A stretch of 32,675 nucleotides of DNA from Lachnoclostridium sp. (GTDB lineage: Bacteria; Bacteroidota; Bacteroidia; Bacteroidales; Muribaculaceae), in contig JAMPAP010000001.1 of assembly GCA_023667185.1 (NCBI GenBank), positions 57,276-89,950 on the forward strand, given 5' to 3'. The notes beneath the pieces were generated by a model that made no database searches, was not told the origin of the DNA, and worked only from the letters and a program-made list of their open reading frames with translations. Of this stretch, positions 1 to 7,812 are shown one piece after another. A program made the position numbers and the translations under genes. Position 1 is the first letter of the stretch, and every line of letters begins with the position of its first letter.

Positions 1-4
1 AGTG

Positions 5-36
5 CAAAGGTAGGCACTTTTTCTTTACACTCCAAA
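5..36 (-). promoter_or_regulatory. Bacteroidetes-type promoter reading out of the window
   Basis: On the minus strand there is a -33 box TTTG (33-36), a 20-nt spacer and a -7 box TACCTTTG (5-12), matching the Bacteroidetes housekeeping pattern TTTG-N19..21-TAnnTTTG. Transcription would start just left of base 1, so the gene it drives lies outside the window. The match is seen directly; activity is inferred. Confidence 0.6.
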
Positions 37-181
37 TTCTTCACGCAATTTTAACTGATTTTAACATCAGGGAGATAATGATAGGGAGCTTTGTCGATAA
101 GACAACATCTCCTCTACGAGGCTCAACCGGCTGAGTGTCAGGCCACCATCACTCCGCAAGCTCCGGGTAGGGTCAAACGAC

Positions 182-273
182 AAAGACCTGAAGGGCTTAC
201 ACTTTTTCAAATAGGCTTCGCTATTCAATAAAGACCTGAAGGGCTTACACTTTTTCAAATAGGATTTGCTATT
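182..273. repeat. Tandem direct duplication, 48-bp period
   Basis: Bases 182-215 and 230-263 are identical over 34 nt (beginning AAAGACCTGAAGGGC). The match continues imperfectly into CTTCGCTATT (216-225) and ATTTGCTATT (264-273). Each copy ends in a small hairpin, AATAG...CTATT, whose loop differs between copies. The pair lies just downstream of birA on the minus strand. Apart from this repeat and the promoter at 5-36, I see nothing recognisable in 37-181. A minus-strand reading frame through the repeat has no protein-like features and is not called a gene. Confidence 0.85.
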
Positions 274-279
274 GGGGGA

Positions 280-1047
280 TTAGAGTAGAGGGGTTATTTC
301 TTTGAAAGCGAAAGTGGCGAGGGTGGCGTCAGACTTGCGCAGGGTGATGTGGCCGGTGAGGGCTACATCAGCTATCGCGGCCTCAAATTTCGCTCCGGTA
401 GCAGCATTAATATAAGGGTGGTATCCATTGCGGCGCCATAAGGATGCAAGATATTGCTCGTGGAGCTGCTCAAGACGATGGACGTCAACATACATACTGA
501 AAAGCGACAGGATCTCTTCGCCTATATAACGGGCAACCAGATCGACATTTTGACGGATGCCGGTAAGTTGAAATAAAGATACGGGATTAGGGGCATCGCT
601 CCGGAAGATCTCCTGATTGATATTAACGCCTATACCGGCTATTGATTCGAGGATTGTGCTCCCCGAGAGGGTGTTCTCGATAAGGATACCGGCGATTTTA
701 CGATCGCCTGCGTAGATGTCATTAGGCCATTTTACAGAAATCTCCACGCCGGGGGGCACAAGCATACGCAGTATATTGGCGACGCCGAGGGCTACGGCTT
801 CAGATATGGCAAACTGCTCTTTTGCCTGAATGCCACGTGGCCGTAGCATCATCGACATGGTGACATTCTCGCCCGGAGCTGACTCCCAGCTGTTGCCACG
901 TTGTCCGCGACCGGCTGTCTGACAGCGCGCAGTGACGGCTGTGCCATGCGGAGCATCAGTGAGGCTCTTCAGATATGTATTAGTGGAGTCGACCATGTCA
1001 AGGCGCAGGACACGGAGTGGCTCAGAAGCTAATCTTTCGGCTATCAT
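280..1047 (-). CDS. birA: Biotin--[acetyl-CoA-carboxylase] ligase
   Basis: This enzyme activates biotin to biotinyl-AMP and attaches it to the lysine of biotin carboxyl carrier proteins in the cytoplasm. The biotin/adenylate-binding signature GRGQRGNSW is at residues 46-54, KWPNDI at 106-111, and a lysine in DRKIAGIL near 117. At 255 aa it lacks the N-terminal winged-helix DNA-binding domain of E. coli BirA, so it is a ligase-only (group I) form and should not act as a repressor. A short SH3-like C-terminal domain occupies about residues 210-255. Its first 26 nt overlap tsaE, so it is probably translated as the last gene of the porW-porX-tsaE-birA transcript. Confidence 0.93.
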   Translation of the reverse strand: MIAERLASEPLRVLRLDMVDSTNTYLKSLTDAPHGTAVTARCQTAGRGQRGNSWESAPGENVTMSMMLRPRGIQAKEQFAISEAVALGVANILRMLVPPGVEISVKWPNDIYAGDRKIAGILIENTLSGSTILESIAGIGVNINQEIFRSDAPNPVSLFQLTGIRQNVDLVARYIGEEILSLFSMYVDVHRLEQLHEQYLASLWRRNGYHPYINAATGAKFEAAIADVALTGHITLRKSDATLATFAFKEITPLL

Positions 1048-1432
1048 CAGGCATCACATCTATATATACATCCACGACATCTTCCGGCAGAAGGGGCGCG
1101 ATATTCTCAGGCCACTCTATCAGACAAGGCGCGCCGGAGTAGAAATAGTCATCCAGCCCGAGGTCAAGAGCCTGCTCGGGGGAATCAATACGGTAGAGGT
1201 CAAAATGATATACCGAAGTGCCCGAGGTGGTGGGGTAATCATTGATAATGGCGAAAGTGGGCGAGGCCGTGTCGTCAGGCGAGGCACCGAGACGACGGCT
1301 GATAGCATTGATGAGCGTGGTCTTACCGGCTCCCATCTCGCCATGGAAGGCGAAGACGCTACAGCCGTCCATAGCGAGGACAAACGCATCGGCCACCTTA
1401 TCGATATCGTCAAGAGTAAACGTGATGGTCAT
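1022..1432 (-). CDS. tsaE: tRNA threonylcarbamoyladenosine biosynthesis ATPase TsaE
   Basis: TsaE is the small P-loop ATPase that works with TsaB and TsaD to put the t6A modification on A37 of ANN-decoding tRNAs. The Walker A motif GEMGAGKTT is at residues 31-39. The downstream family patterns SPTF (in TASPTFAI) and YHFDLYRI are present, and LIEWPE serves as the Walker B-like region. Length is 136 aa, normal for the family. The start overlaps the porX stop by 4 nt (ATGA) and the end overlaps birA. Adjacency to porX is also found in other Bacteroidetes (established knowledge), which supports both calls. Confidence 0.95.
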   Translation of the reverse strand: MTITFTLDDIDKVADAFVLAMDGCSVFAFHGEMGAGKTTLINAISRRLGASPDDTASPTFAIINDYPTTSGTSVYHFDLYRIDSPEQALDLGLDDYFYSGAPCLIEWPENIAPLLPEDVVDVYIDVMPDDSRKISF

Positions 1433-2979
1433 TTCTTAGGGTCAAGAGTTATGATAGGGACGAGCATCTCCTCCATTGACACTCCGCCATGCTGGAAGGT
1501 GCCGTCATAATATTGTACGTAGTAATTATAATTGTTGGGGTAAGCGAAAAAGTCGCGATTGAGGGCAAAGATATAAGTCGAGGATATGTTGGGCGATGGT
1601 AGGCCGAAACGCTCCGGCGACTTAATCTCATATACCTGCCGGGGATTGTAATTCAAGTTTTTACCCACCTTATATCGAAGGTTGGTATTGGTATTCTTGT
1701 CGCCGACCACCTTCACGGGATTGTCAACGCGGACGGTACCATGGTCAGTGGTAAGCAAAATCTTGTAGCCCTTCGCGGCGATACGCTTGAAGATGTCAAG
1801 GGCAGGCGAATGGCGAAACCACGACTCGGTCAGTGAACGATAAGCAGCATTGTTAGAGGCCAGCTCGCGTATCATCTTCGACTCCGTACGGGCATGCGAC
1901 AGCATATCTATAAAGTTGAACACAATGACATTCAAGTCGTTACCTTCGATATTCGAGAACTCTCGGAGCAGCTTCTCACCGCCTTGCGAATCGTTAATCT
2001 TAGTGTAAGAGAATTTGAACCGGCGGCGGAACCGCTCAATCTGCGTAGCGATAAGGGGCGACTCGTTAAGGTTTTTCCCCTCGGGAGAATCCTCGTCAAC
2101 CCACAATTCAGGGAACATCTTCTCGATATCGAGTGGCATCAGGCCTGAGAAAATGGCATTGCGGGCATATTGCGTCGCCGTAGGGAGTATCGAGCAATAC
2201 AGTTGCTCATCTACATTAAAATACTCCGTCAGCAGCGGTTTTATCATGCACCATTGGTCGAGCCTGAAGTTATCGATAAGGATAAAAAACACCTTTTCGC
2301 CCTTATCGAGCAGCGGGAAAACGCGCGTCTTGAAAAGGTCAGGACTCATCTCCGGACGGTTGTCAGATGGCTGCGAGCCCACCCATTTCTCGTAATTCTT
2401 ACGTATAAACTTGCAGAACTCACTGTTAGCCTCATTTTTCTGCATCATCAGCAGCTCGTCCATGTTAGTTTCGGCCGAGGCAAGCTCCATCTCCCAGAAC
2501 ACGATCTTACGATAGAGCTCCATCCAGTCAGTCACGCTATATGAGTCGTTGATCTGCGACGAGATAGTCTGAAACTCTTTGCGGTAGTCATTCGAAGCCT
2601 TCTGCGAGACGAGTTCCTCAGAATGAAGGTTTTTCTTTATCGAAAGAAGTATCTGATTAGGATTCACCGGCTTGATAAGGTAATCGGCAATCTTGTTACC
2701 TACAGCCTGATCCATGATATTCTCCTCCTCGCTCTTGGTGATCATGATCACGGGGGTTTGGGGAGCACGCTGTTTCACAAGCTGGAGGGTCTCAAGTCCG
2801 GTCAGACCGGGCATATTCTCGTCAAGGATTATAAGGTCAGGCCTCAAGGTAGCGACAAGTTCAAGGGCATCGCGACCATTGTTGACAGTCTCGACATCAT
2901 AGCCCTTACTGCGAAGGAATAATATATGTGGCTTCAGAAGGTCAATCTCATCATCAGCCCAGAGTATAACGGGATTCAT
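1429..2979 (-). CDS. porX: PorX-type response regulator with PglZ domain
   Basis: The protein begins with a CheY-like receiver domain (residues 1-120): acidic residues D9-D10-E11, phospho-acceptor D53 (LIILDENMP), T81 (IMITKS) and K103 (YLIKP). From about residue 215 a PglZ/alkaline-phosphatase-fold domain follows, with LIDNFRLDQW, VFNFIDMLSHAR and TTDHG as likely metal-binding segments. It has no DNA-binding output domain. This is the architecture of PorX, the regulator paired with the PorY kinase that controls Type IX secretion; PorX family members hydrolyse nucleotide substrates through the PglZ domain (family knowledge). It follows porW by 28 nt and overlaps tsaE by 4 nt. No kinase gene is present here. 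Confidence 0.9.
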   Translation of the reverse strand: MNPVILWADDEIDLLKPHILFLRSKGYDVETVNNGRDALELVATLRPDLIILDENMPGLTGLETLQLVKQRAPQTPVIMITKSEEENIMDQAVGNKIADYLIKPVNPNQILLSIKKNLHSEELVSQKASNDYRKEFQTISSQINDSYSVTDWMELYRKIVFWEMELASAETNMDELLMMQKNEANSEFCKFIRKNYEKWVGSQPSDNRPEMSPDLFKTRVFPLLDKGEKVFFILIDNFRLDQWCMIKPLLTEYFNVDEQLYCSILPTATQYARNAIFSGLMPLDIEKMFPELWVDEDSPEGKNLNESPLIATQIERFRRRFKFSYTKINDSQGGEKLLREFSNIEGNDLNVIVFNFIDMLSHARTESKMIRELASNNAAYRSLTESWFRHSPALDIFKRIAAKGYKILLTTDHGTVRVDNPVKVVGDKNTNTNLRYKVGKNLNYNPRQVYEIKSPERFGLPSPNISSTYIFALNRDFFAYPNNYNYYVQYYDGTFQHGGVSMEEMLVPIITLDPKK

Positions 2980-3007
2980 ATCTTATATAACGTTTGAAAC
3001 GTCAAAA

Positions 3008-6000
3008 TTACTCATCATCACCCTCACTTCCTATAGGGAAAGCCGGAACGGCAGGCGCTGCGGGCTCAGGAACGACCGCCGGCTTAGCCTTCGGTTCCTC
3101 TACAGGCTTAGCCTTTGGCTCCTCTACAGGCTTGGGGTCAACCACCGGCCTTGGTATCTCCGGGATGTCAGGCACTTCGATCTCCACCGGTTCGGGTACC
3201 ACTTCATCAGGTTCATCTTCAGGAGAAATAATTTCATCGGCATCGGGAGCTCCGAGTTCTTCCATCAGCTCTTCCACCTCATCATAGGTGGCAAATTCAT
3301 CGGGCGGGAGCACCGATTCATGAGTCTCCCTTACCGTCTCCTCGCCGATAAACTTAAAGTAATCCTCAAACGAGCCTGCGCCGGTCAGCAGCATATCGAA
3401 ATTGCTTTTGCTGATGGGCACCGGTCTTACCTGAGCCGGAAGCCGTAATCCGCCCTCCCCTTCAAACATCTTACGGTAATAATCGAGCTCGCGCTGGTTT
3501 TCGAAACCCTTGATTACGAGCAAGCCGAGGCGACCGAAGTTCATAAGTTCCAAATCGAAGTCTCTGACCATAAAGGTGTTGAAATTATGGCGCGCCACCT
3601 CATAGAGCAGCGTGTTAGGCGAAATGGTGTCAGTGGGGAACATCAGCACAAGCAGCTGCTCCTCATCGGGGGCAATGGTAAACTCCAGTTCACCGGCCGA
3701 TCCGGCCAGCACCGTAGAGTCGTTGGACAGGCGGATATCCCACAGCATACTACGGGAGTTAGTGGCCCCGGAGTGAAGCTCGCGGCCATTGGTCATACCA
3801 TTGACCCAAGCGCTCGCCAGCGGTGATAAATCCGTGTCAGGATATCGAGCGAGCATATCGCGCAGTGTGGCGTTAAATTCATCGGGGCGATTTTCCGTCA
3901 CGTAAGCCAAGGCGTGAAGGAACATAAACTTAGGCATCAGCTTGCTTAGCGGGAATTCCGCATTTACCTTCTCGTATGCCTGGTGTACATCGCGGTTACG
4001 GTTGCCAAGATAAGCCTCGTAAGCCTGATCATAAAGAGCCTCCTGCTGCGCATCCATTCGCCGGATATTGTCAAAATAGTTAGGATCAGCTACTGCCGCT
4101 GCATATTTCGATTCCGGGAACTCCTCCATGAGGAGGCGGCGGTATTTCTCCGCCGCAGCCGTATCGCCGCGGCGCATATTCATCAGATACAGATTATAAT
4201 ATACCTCGAGACGATATACATTGTCAGGGTAGCGGCTCATGAGCCGTTCAAACTCTTTGTCGGCCGCATTGAAATCCTCGAGCTTATCCTTCAGGATGAT
4301 ACCCATGTTATACATACCCTCCTGAATCACATCGTTAGCCGTGGCCTTCTCGGCATCAGTCGAGGGGATCTGCTTCAGGTAATACTCCGGATAATGGGGA
4401 TCACTCTCGTGAGCTTTCTCCTCTTCCGACTTCTCCTTGGCTTCACCCTCCTTGTCGTCATGATCCTCCACATCCTCATCATCAGGATCGCTGAAGTCAT
4501 CGAGCGAGAACGATGATTTGTCTCTTCGGCGCCAGTTGTCCTCCAGACGGCGGCTACCCCATCGCTTCTGGAACTCGGTTCGTCCGGCGTTACGCGTCGA
4601 TGTATTGTAGAAGTACCATGATTTATCGTTATTCATCGTGAAAGTCGATGGCGCATTGTTGCCCTGCAGAGTGTTGCCCTGTGCGGCCTGATTGGCGAGA
4701 TACTCCTCGCGGCGCGCCTCGTCCTCCATCTCCTTTTCCTTCTTCTTGAGTTCATCTATGATACGGTTGATCACCTTGAGCTGCTCCTCGGGTGACATTG
4801 CCGCAAGACGCAACAGCGAGTCGTTGAGCTCCACGTTCTGGCTATATACAGCAAGCTCGTCGAGCACATCTGACCGCCGCTTCAGCGCCTTATAGTCAGG
4901 GAACGTTTCCGGCAGCTGAGGGATCGCCTCAGAGTAACAGGGCTGCGCACGGTCATATCGTCCACGATCATAATATAGCCCGCCGAGCTTTACCTGTGCC
5001 AAAGCCTTGTCGATACCATTACGGGTCGACTTTGCAGCCGCGAGCTCATAGTTGGCAATAGCCCGGGTGGTGTCGCCGCGCGAGAAATACAGATTGCCAA
5101 TAGCATAATATATCTGGTCAAGGTACTCCTTGTTACGGTCATAGCGGGTCATGCGCTTCAGAGCCTTCACCTCAGGGGTGATGTCGCTACCCTGGTACAC
5201 CTCGCTCTGCTTGATACGGGCATTGAATTTGGTGCGATAGCTTGCGCCTGAGCTTGCACCCGCCTTCTTGTAAGCCTGGTAAGCCTCCACGGGACGGTCA
5301 ACGCTCTCGTAGAGCTGACCAAGCAGGAAGAGCAGACGAGTCTTCTGTCCGCCGCGGGCATAGCGAATAGCCTCGGTAAGATATGGAATAGCCTTACCCT
5401 TCTCACCCATGCGGATATACACATCGGCCGAGGTGAAGTTATAGAGCTCCTTCAGGCGGCTTGTAGTAAGCTGCTCCGGCTTCACGCGCCCGAGAATACT
5501 TTCGGCTTCATAGAGCCAGCCGAGTGCACAGTAGCTGCGCGCCTGCCATAGCGAGGCCTCGGTCACCGTCGCCGGCAACCACTTGAAATGCTTAGTTATA
5601 TAATAAAATGTGGAAGCCGCCCCGAGGAAATCGCCGTCGTGAAACTGGCTTTTGGCCATCATCATCCATGCGTTGTGCAGAAACGGGTTATACTCTTCGC
5701 GCTTGAGCCACTCCTTATATGCAGGGTCATTACCTTTGCCCGCCTTTCGTGCCGGGCGCTTCTTGATGCTGCGTATCTGAATGGCCTTTTGGGCTTTTTC
5801 GATCGAGCGCTTGAACGAGCCTGTAGGCTGAGGAGCTTTCTCGTCGCCGCGCGCCTCGGCCGGATGCATGAATAGCGGCTGCGAGTAATCATCCTCATAG
5901 GCCTTTTCCATCTCCTTGAGGGTCTCCTTATAGTGCTCATCACCATTGTAATACACATTGTAACGGGTGATAAATTCCTGATAACGACGCGTAGCCGCAG

Positions 6001-6088
6001 TGTTTTTCTTCGGCGAACACGAGGTCATGACAGCCATTATCGCCACAGCTGCCAGCACGAGATATTTCGTTATCATACTTTTCATCAT
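3008..6088 (-). CDS. porW: PorW/SprE-like TPR lipoprotein, Type IX secretion
   Basis: This is a 1026-aa lipoprotein. A hydrophobic signal runs from residue 9 and the lipobox is MTSC with C24. The N-terminal half contains tetratricopeptide-type helical repeats (about 140-420). A charged central part is rich in DDED/KEGEAKEKSEEE (about 530-560), followed by more TPR-like helices. The tail (about 960-1026) is rich in proline, glutamate and lysine and looks disordered. Length and layout match PorW/SprE, an outer-membrane lipoprotein needed for Type IX secretion and gliding. Its position directly upstream of porX supports the role. ATG 6088 was chosen because the signal peptide begins there. Without a homology search, another large TPR lipoprotein cannot be excluded. 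Confidence 0.8.
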   Translation of the reverse strand: MMKSMITKYLVLAAVAIMAVMTSCSPKKNTAATRRYQEFITRYNVYYNGDEHYKETLKEMEKAYEDDYSQPLFMHPAEARGDEKAPQPTGSFKRSIEKAQKAIQIRSIKKRPARKAGKGNDPAYKEWLKREEYNPFLHNAWMMMAKSQFHDGDFLGAASTFYYITKHFKWLPATVTEASLWQARSYCALGWLYEAESILGRVKPEQLTTSRLKELYNFTSADVYIRMGEKGKAIPYLTEAIRYARGGQKTRLLFLLGQLYESVDRPVEAYQAYKKAGASSGASYRTKFNARIKQSEVYQGSDITPEVKALKRMTRYDRNKEYLDQIYYAIGNLYFSRGDTTRAIANYELAAAKSTRNGIDKALAQVKLGGLYYDRGRYDRAQPCYSEAIPQLPETFPDYKALKRRSDVLDELAVYSQNVELNDSLLRLAAMSPEEQLKVINRIIDELKKKEKEMEDEARREEYLANQAAQGNTLQGNNAPSTFTMNNDKSWYFYNTSTRNAGRTEFQKRWGSRRLEDNWRRRDKSSFSLDDFSDPDDEDVEDHDDKEGEAKEKSEEEKAHESDPHYPEYYLKQIPSTDAEKATANDVIQEGMYNMGIILKDKLEDFNAADKEFERLMSRYPDNVYRLEVYYNLYLMNMRRGDTAAAEKYRRLLMEEFPESKYAAAVADPNYFDNIRRMDAQQEALYDQAYEAYLGNRNRDVHQAYEKVNAEFPLSKLMPKFMFLHALAYVTENRPDEFNATLRDMLARYPDTDLSPLASAWVNGMTNGRELHSGATNSRSMLWDIRLSNDSTVLAGSAGELEFTIAPDEEQLLVLMFPTDTISPNTLLYEVARHNFNTFMVRDFDLELMNFGRLGLLVIKGFENQRELDYYRKMFEGEGGLRLPAQVRPVPISKSNFDMLLTGAGSFEDYFKFIGEETVRETHESVLPPDEFATYDEVEELMEELGAPDADEIISPEDEPDEVVPEPVEIEVPDIPEIPRPVVDPKPVEEPKAKPVEEPKAKPAVVPEPAAPAVPAFPIGSEGDDE
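3081..3128. repeat. 24-bp tandem repeat inside porW
   Basis: Two 24-bp units (3081-3104 and 3105-3128) differ at two third-codon positions. They encode two copies of VEEPKAKP in the proline-rich C-terminal tail of PorW. A change in copy number would keep the reading frame and only lengthen or shorten the tail. Confidence 0.8.
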
Positions 6089-6135
6089 TTATTAAACGAA
6101 TGTATTCTTCAAATTATTGTATAGTTAAATTGTGT

Positions 6136-6173
6136 TAATTTTGCAACATTCTTGTAACATATTTGTAACTTTG
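6136..6173 (+). promoter_or_regulatory. Promoter region of glutaminyl cyclase-sufE operon
   Basis: Two matches to the -7 consensus TAnnTTTG lie in tandem: TAATTTTG (6136-6143) and TAACTTTG (6166-6173). The second is better placed, with start of transcription expected about 20 nt before the ATG at 6197. TTTTG (6139-6143) could serve as its -33 box, but the 22-nt spacer is slightly long. The region also separates the divergent porW gene, for which I see no equally clean promoter. Confidence 0.55.
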
Positions 6174-6196
6174 CGCCGTTAAACTTATTCGACATC

Positions 6197-7204
6197 ATGA
6201 AAATCAGAATATTTTCGGTCATCATCGCAATTACAGCAATGATGTCGGTCGTTGCCTGCACAAGCAAAAGGGCTGACAAAAGCTCTGATGCTGCTGACAA
6301 CTCCTCGACAATCAGCACCGTTGCGAAGTTCAATGCCGATTCAGCTTTTTCCCACGTACGCCGGCAGGTAGAAATGGGACCCCGAACCCCGGGCTCAAAG
6401 GGTCACGCCACATGCGAGGATTACATTATATCCACACTCCGCGCCGACTCAGCCGTAGTTTCAGTCCAGAACGGTACAGTGGTCGCCTACACCGGTGAAA
6501 CGCTCCCGGTAGTAAATATCCTCGGCTCATTCAACCCCGAAGCCAAGACCCGTATCCTGCTCGTAGCCCACTACGACACCCGACCCTGGGCTGACCAGGA
6601 AGAGACTCCCGAACGAGCATCTCAGCCGGTTCCCGGAGCAAATGATGGTGCGTCAGGCGTGGGCGTACTACTCGAAATCGCCCGCAACCTCCGCAATAAT
6701 CCTCCCGCCATAGGAGTAGACCTTCTTTTCACTGACGTAGAGGATTACGGCGATGCTGGTGGATTCGGAAACAACGATGAGACATGGTGTCTCGGCACAC
6801 AATACTGGCTTCGCAATATGCCCTACACCGTAGAAAACAAGCCCATCTACGCCATCCTCCTCGATATGGTAGGGGGCGTCAACGCTCGTTTCCATCGCGA
6901 ATTTTTCTCTGATGAATATGCCTCTGGGCTCGTCGACAAAGTATGGTCAACAGCCGCCCGCAGCGGTTTCTCTGAAATTTTTGTCAACAAACGAGGCGGA
7001 TCGATTATCGACGACCACATATTTATTAACCGCGCCGGCATCCCTGCCATCGACATCATAGAGTCACACAACGATCAGACCCACTCTTTCGCCCCGACGT
7101 GGCACACACTCAGCGACGACGTTGACCATATTGACCGCAACTCCCTCAGCGCAGTAGGCCAGACCGTACTCAACATGATATATTCTGAAAAAAATCCCGC
7201 CTGA
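6197..7204 (+). CDS. Glutaminyl-peptide cyclotransferase lipoprotein (M28-like)
   Basis: This is a 335-aa lipoprotein with signal peptide and lipobox VVAC (C21). The zinc-dependent M28/type II glutaminyl cyclase fold is shown by AHYDTRPWAD (124-133), GANDGASG (148-155, ligand D150), FTDVEDYG (178-185, acidic ligand near E182), LLDMVGG (221-227) and the late histidine in WHTLSDDVDH (H303). The tryptophan in RPW and in TWHT fits the substrate pocket of cyclases better than that of aminopeptidases. The enzyme converts N-terminal glutamine of exported proteins to pyroglutamate in the periplasm, a process known to be important in Porphyromonas. The stop is 3 nt before sufE, so the two are co-transcribed. 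Confidence 0.88.
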   Translation: MKIRIFSVIIAITAMMSVVACTSKRADKSSDAADNSSTISTVAKFNADSAFSHVRRQVEMGPRTPGSKGHATCEDYIISTLRADSAVVSVQNGTVVAYTGETLPVVNILGSFNPEAKTRILLVAHYDTRPWADQEETPERASQPVPGANDGASGVGVLLEIARNLRNNPPAIGVDLLFTDVEDYGDAGGFGNNDETWCLGTQYWLRNMPYTVENKPIYAILLDMVGGVNARFHREFFSDEYASGLVDKVWSTAARSGFSEIFVNKRGGSIIDDHIFINRAGIPAIDIIESHNDQTHSFAPTWHTLSDDVDHIDRNSLSAVGQTVLNMIYSEKNPA

Positions 7205-7207
7205 CCC

Positions 7208-7639
7208 ATGACTATCAACGAAGCACAAGACGAAATAATCGAAGAATTTTCTGAAGTTGACGACTGGATGGATCGCTACGCGATGATTATCGACCTCGGA
7301 AACACCCTCCCCGCTATTGATCCCAAGTATAAAACTCCTGACCACATAATTGAAGGTTGCCAGTCACGAGTATGGCTCAACGCTGACCTCACCACCGAGG
7401 GCAAGATCCACTTCACGGCTGACTCTGACGCCATCATCGTAAAAGGAATCATCTCACTTCTGATACGTGTGCTAAATGACCACACCCCTGATGAAATCCT
7501 TGACGCCGACCTCCATTTCATCGACGACATCGGCCTGGCAGAACACCTGTCCCCCACCCGCTCCAACGGCCTCCTGGCCATGGTAAAGCAGATGAGGCTC
7601 TATGCTCTTGCCTTCAAAGCCAAGGCACAAAACTCATAA
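7208..7639 (+). CDS. sufE: SufE-family sulfur acceptor
   Basis: This is a 143-aa cytoplasmic protein. SufE takes persulfide sulfur from the cysteine desulfurase SufS through one active cysteine and passes it to the SufBCD Fe-S scaffold. The cysteine is C51 in IIEGCQSRVWL, the family signature, and the C-terminal helix with LSPTRSNGLLAMV is also typical. No other suf gene is nearby. It sits 3 nt after the glutaminyl cyclase gene and ends just before a strong terminator. The two proteins work in different compartments, so the pairing is probably transcriptional only. Confidence 0.93.
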   Translation: MTINEAQDEIIEEFSEVDDWMDRYAMIIDLGNTLPAIDPKYKTPDHIIEGCQSRVWLNADLTTEGKIHFTADSDAIIVKGIISLLIRVLNDHTPDEILDADLHFIDDIGLAEHLSPTRSNGLLAMVKQMRLYALAFKAKAQNS

Positions 7640-7664
7640 TCGAAGATAAGTAACGATTAAAAAA

Positions 7665-7707
7665 TCGGTTTTTTGACACTATGGTAATCAAAAAACCGAA
7701 TTTTTTT
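7665..7707 (+). terminator. Rho-independent terminator after sufE
   Basis: A perfect 12-bp inverted repeat, TCGGTTTTTTGA (7665-7676) and TCAAAAAACCGA (7688-7699), with an 11-nt loop is followed by a run of seven T (7701-7707). It ends the glutaminyl cyclase-sufE transcript. The upstream flank carries TAAGTAACGATTA (7647-7659), a one-base variant of a motif found at 29518 and 32356. Confidence 0.85.
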
Positions 7708-7729
7708 GTAACTTCGCCACCTCATAAAA

Positions 7730-7812
7730 CTAAAAACTAACAACTCGAAACTAAAAACTAAAAACTCGAAACTAAAAACTAACAACTAACAACTCGAAAC
7801 TAAAAACTAAAT
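7730..7812 (+). repeat. Heptanucleotide tandem repeat leader of the POT transporter
   Basis: Eleven consecutive 7-nt units followed by a 6-nt partial unit run without interruption to the ATG at 7813. Three unit types alternate: CTAAAAA, CTAACAA and CTCGAAA, in the order A B C A A C A B B C A then CTAAAT. A weak -7-like box TAACTTCG is at 7709-7716, so the repeats would make up nearly the whole 5' untranslated region. The leader is free of stable structure and rich in A, which suits translation initiation in Bacteroidetes. Confidence 0.9.

Noticed and set aside
67-258. 63-aa minus-strand frame across the 48-bp repeat
   Set aside because: Its sequence only translates the DNA repeat (KKCKPFRSL twice) and lacks protein-like composition afterwards.
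932-1510. Long plus-strand frame opposite birA and tsaE
   Set aside because: It runs antisense to two well-supported genes, has no family features, and its residues are those expected from reading GC-rich genes on the wrong strand.
3983-4516. 177-aa plus-strand frame opposite porW
   Set aside because: It is antisense to the PorW coding region, with repeated isoleucine-rich blocks typical of shadow frames and no start context.
7730-7812. CRISPR-like array
   Set aside because: The units are 7 nt with no spacers, and no cas gene is nearby.
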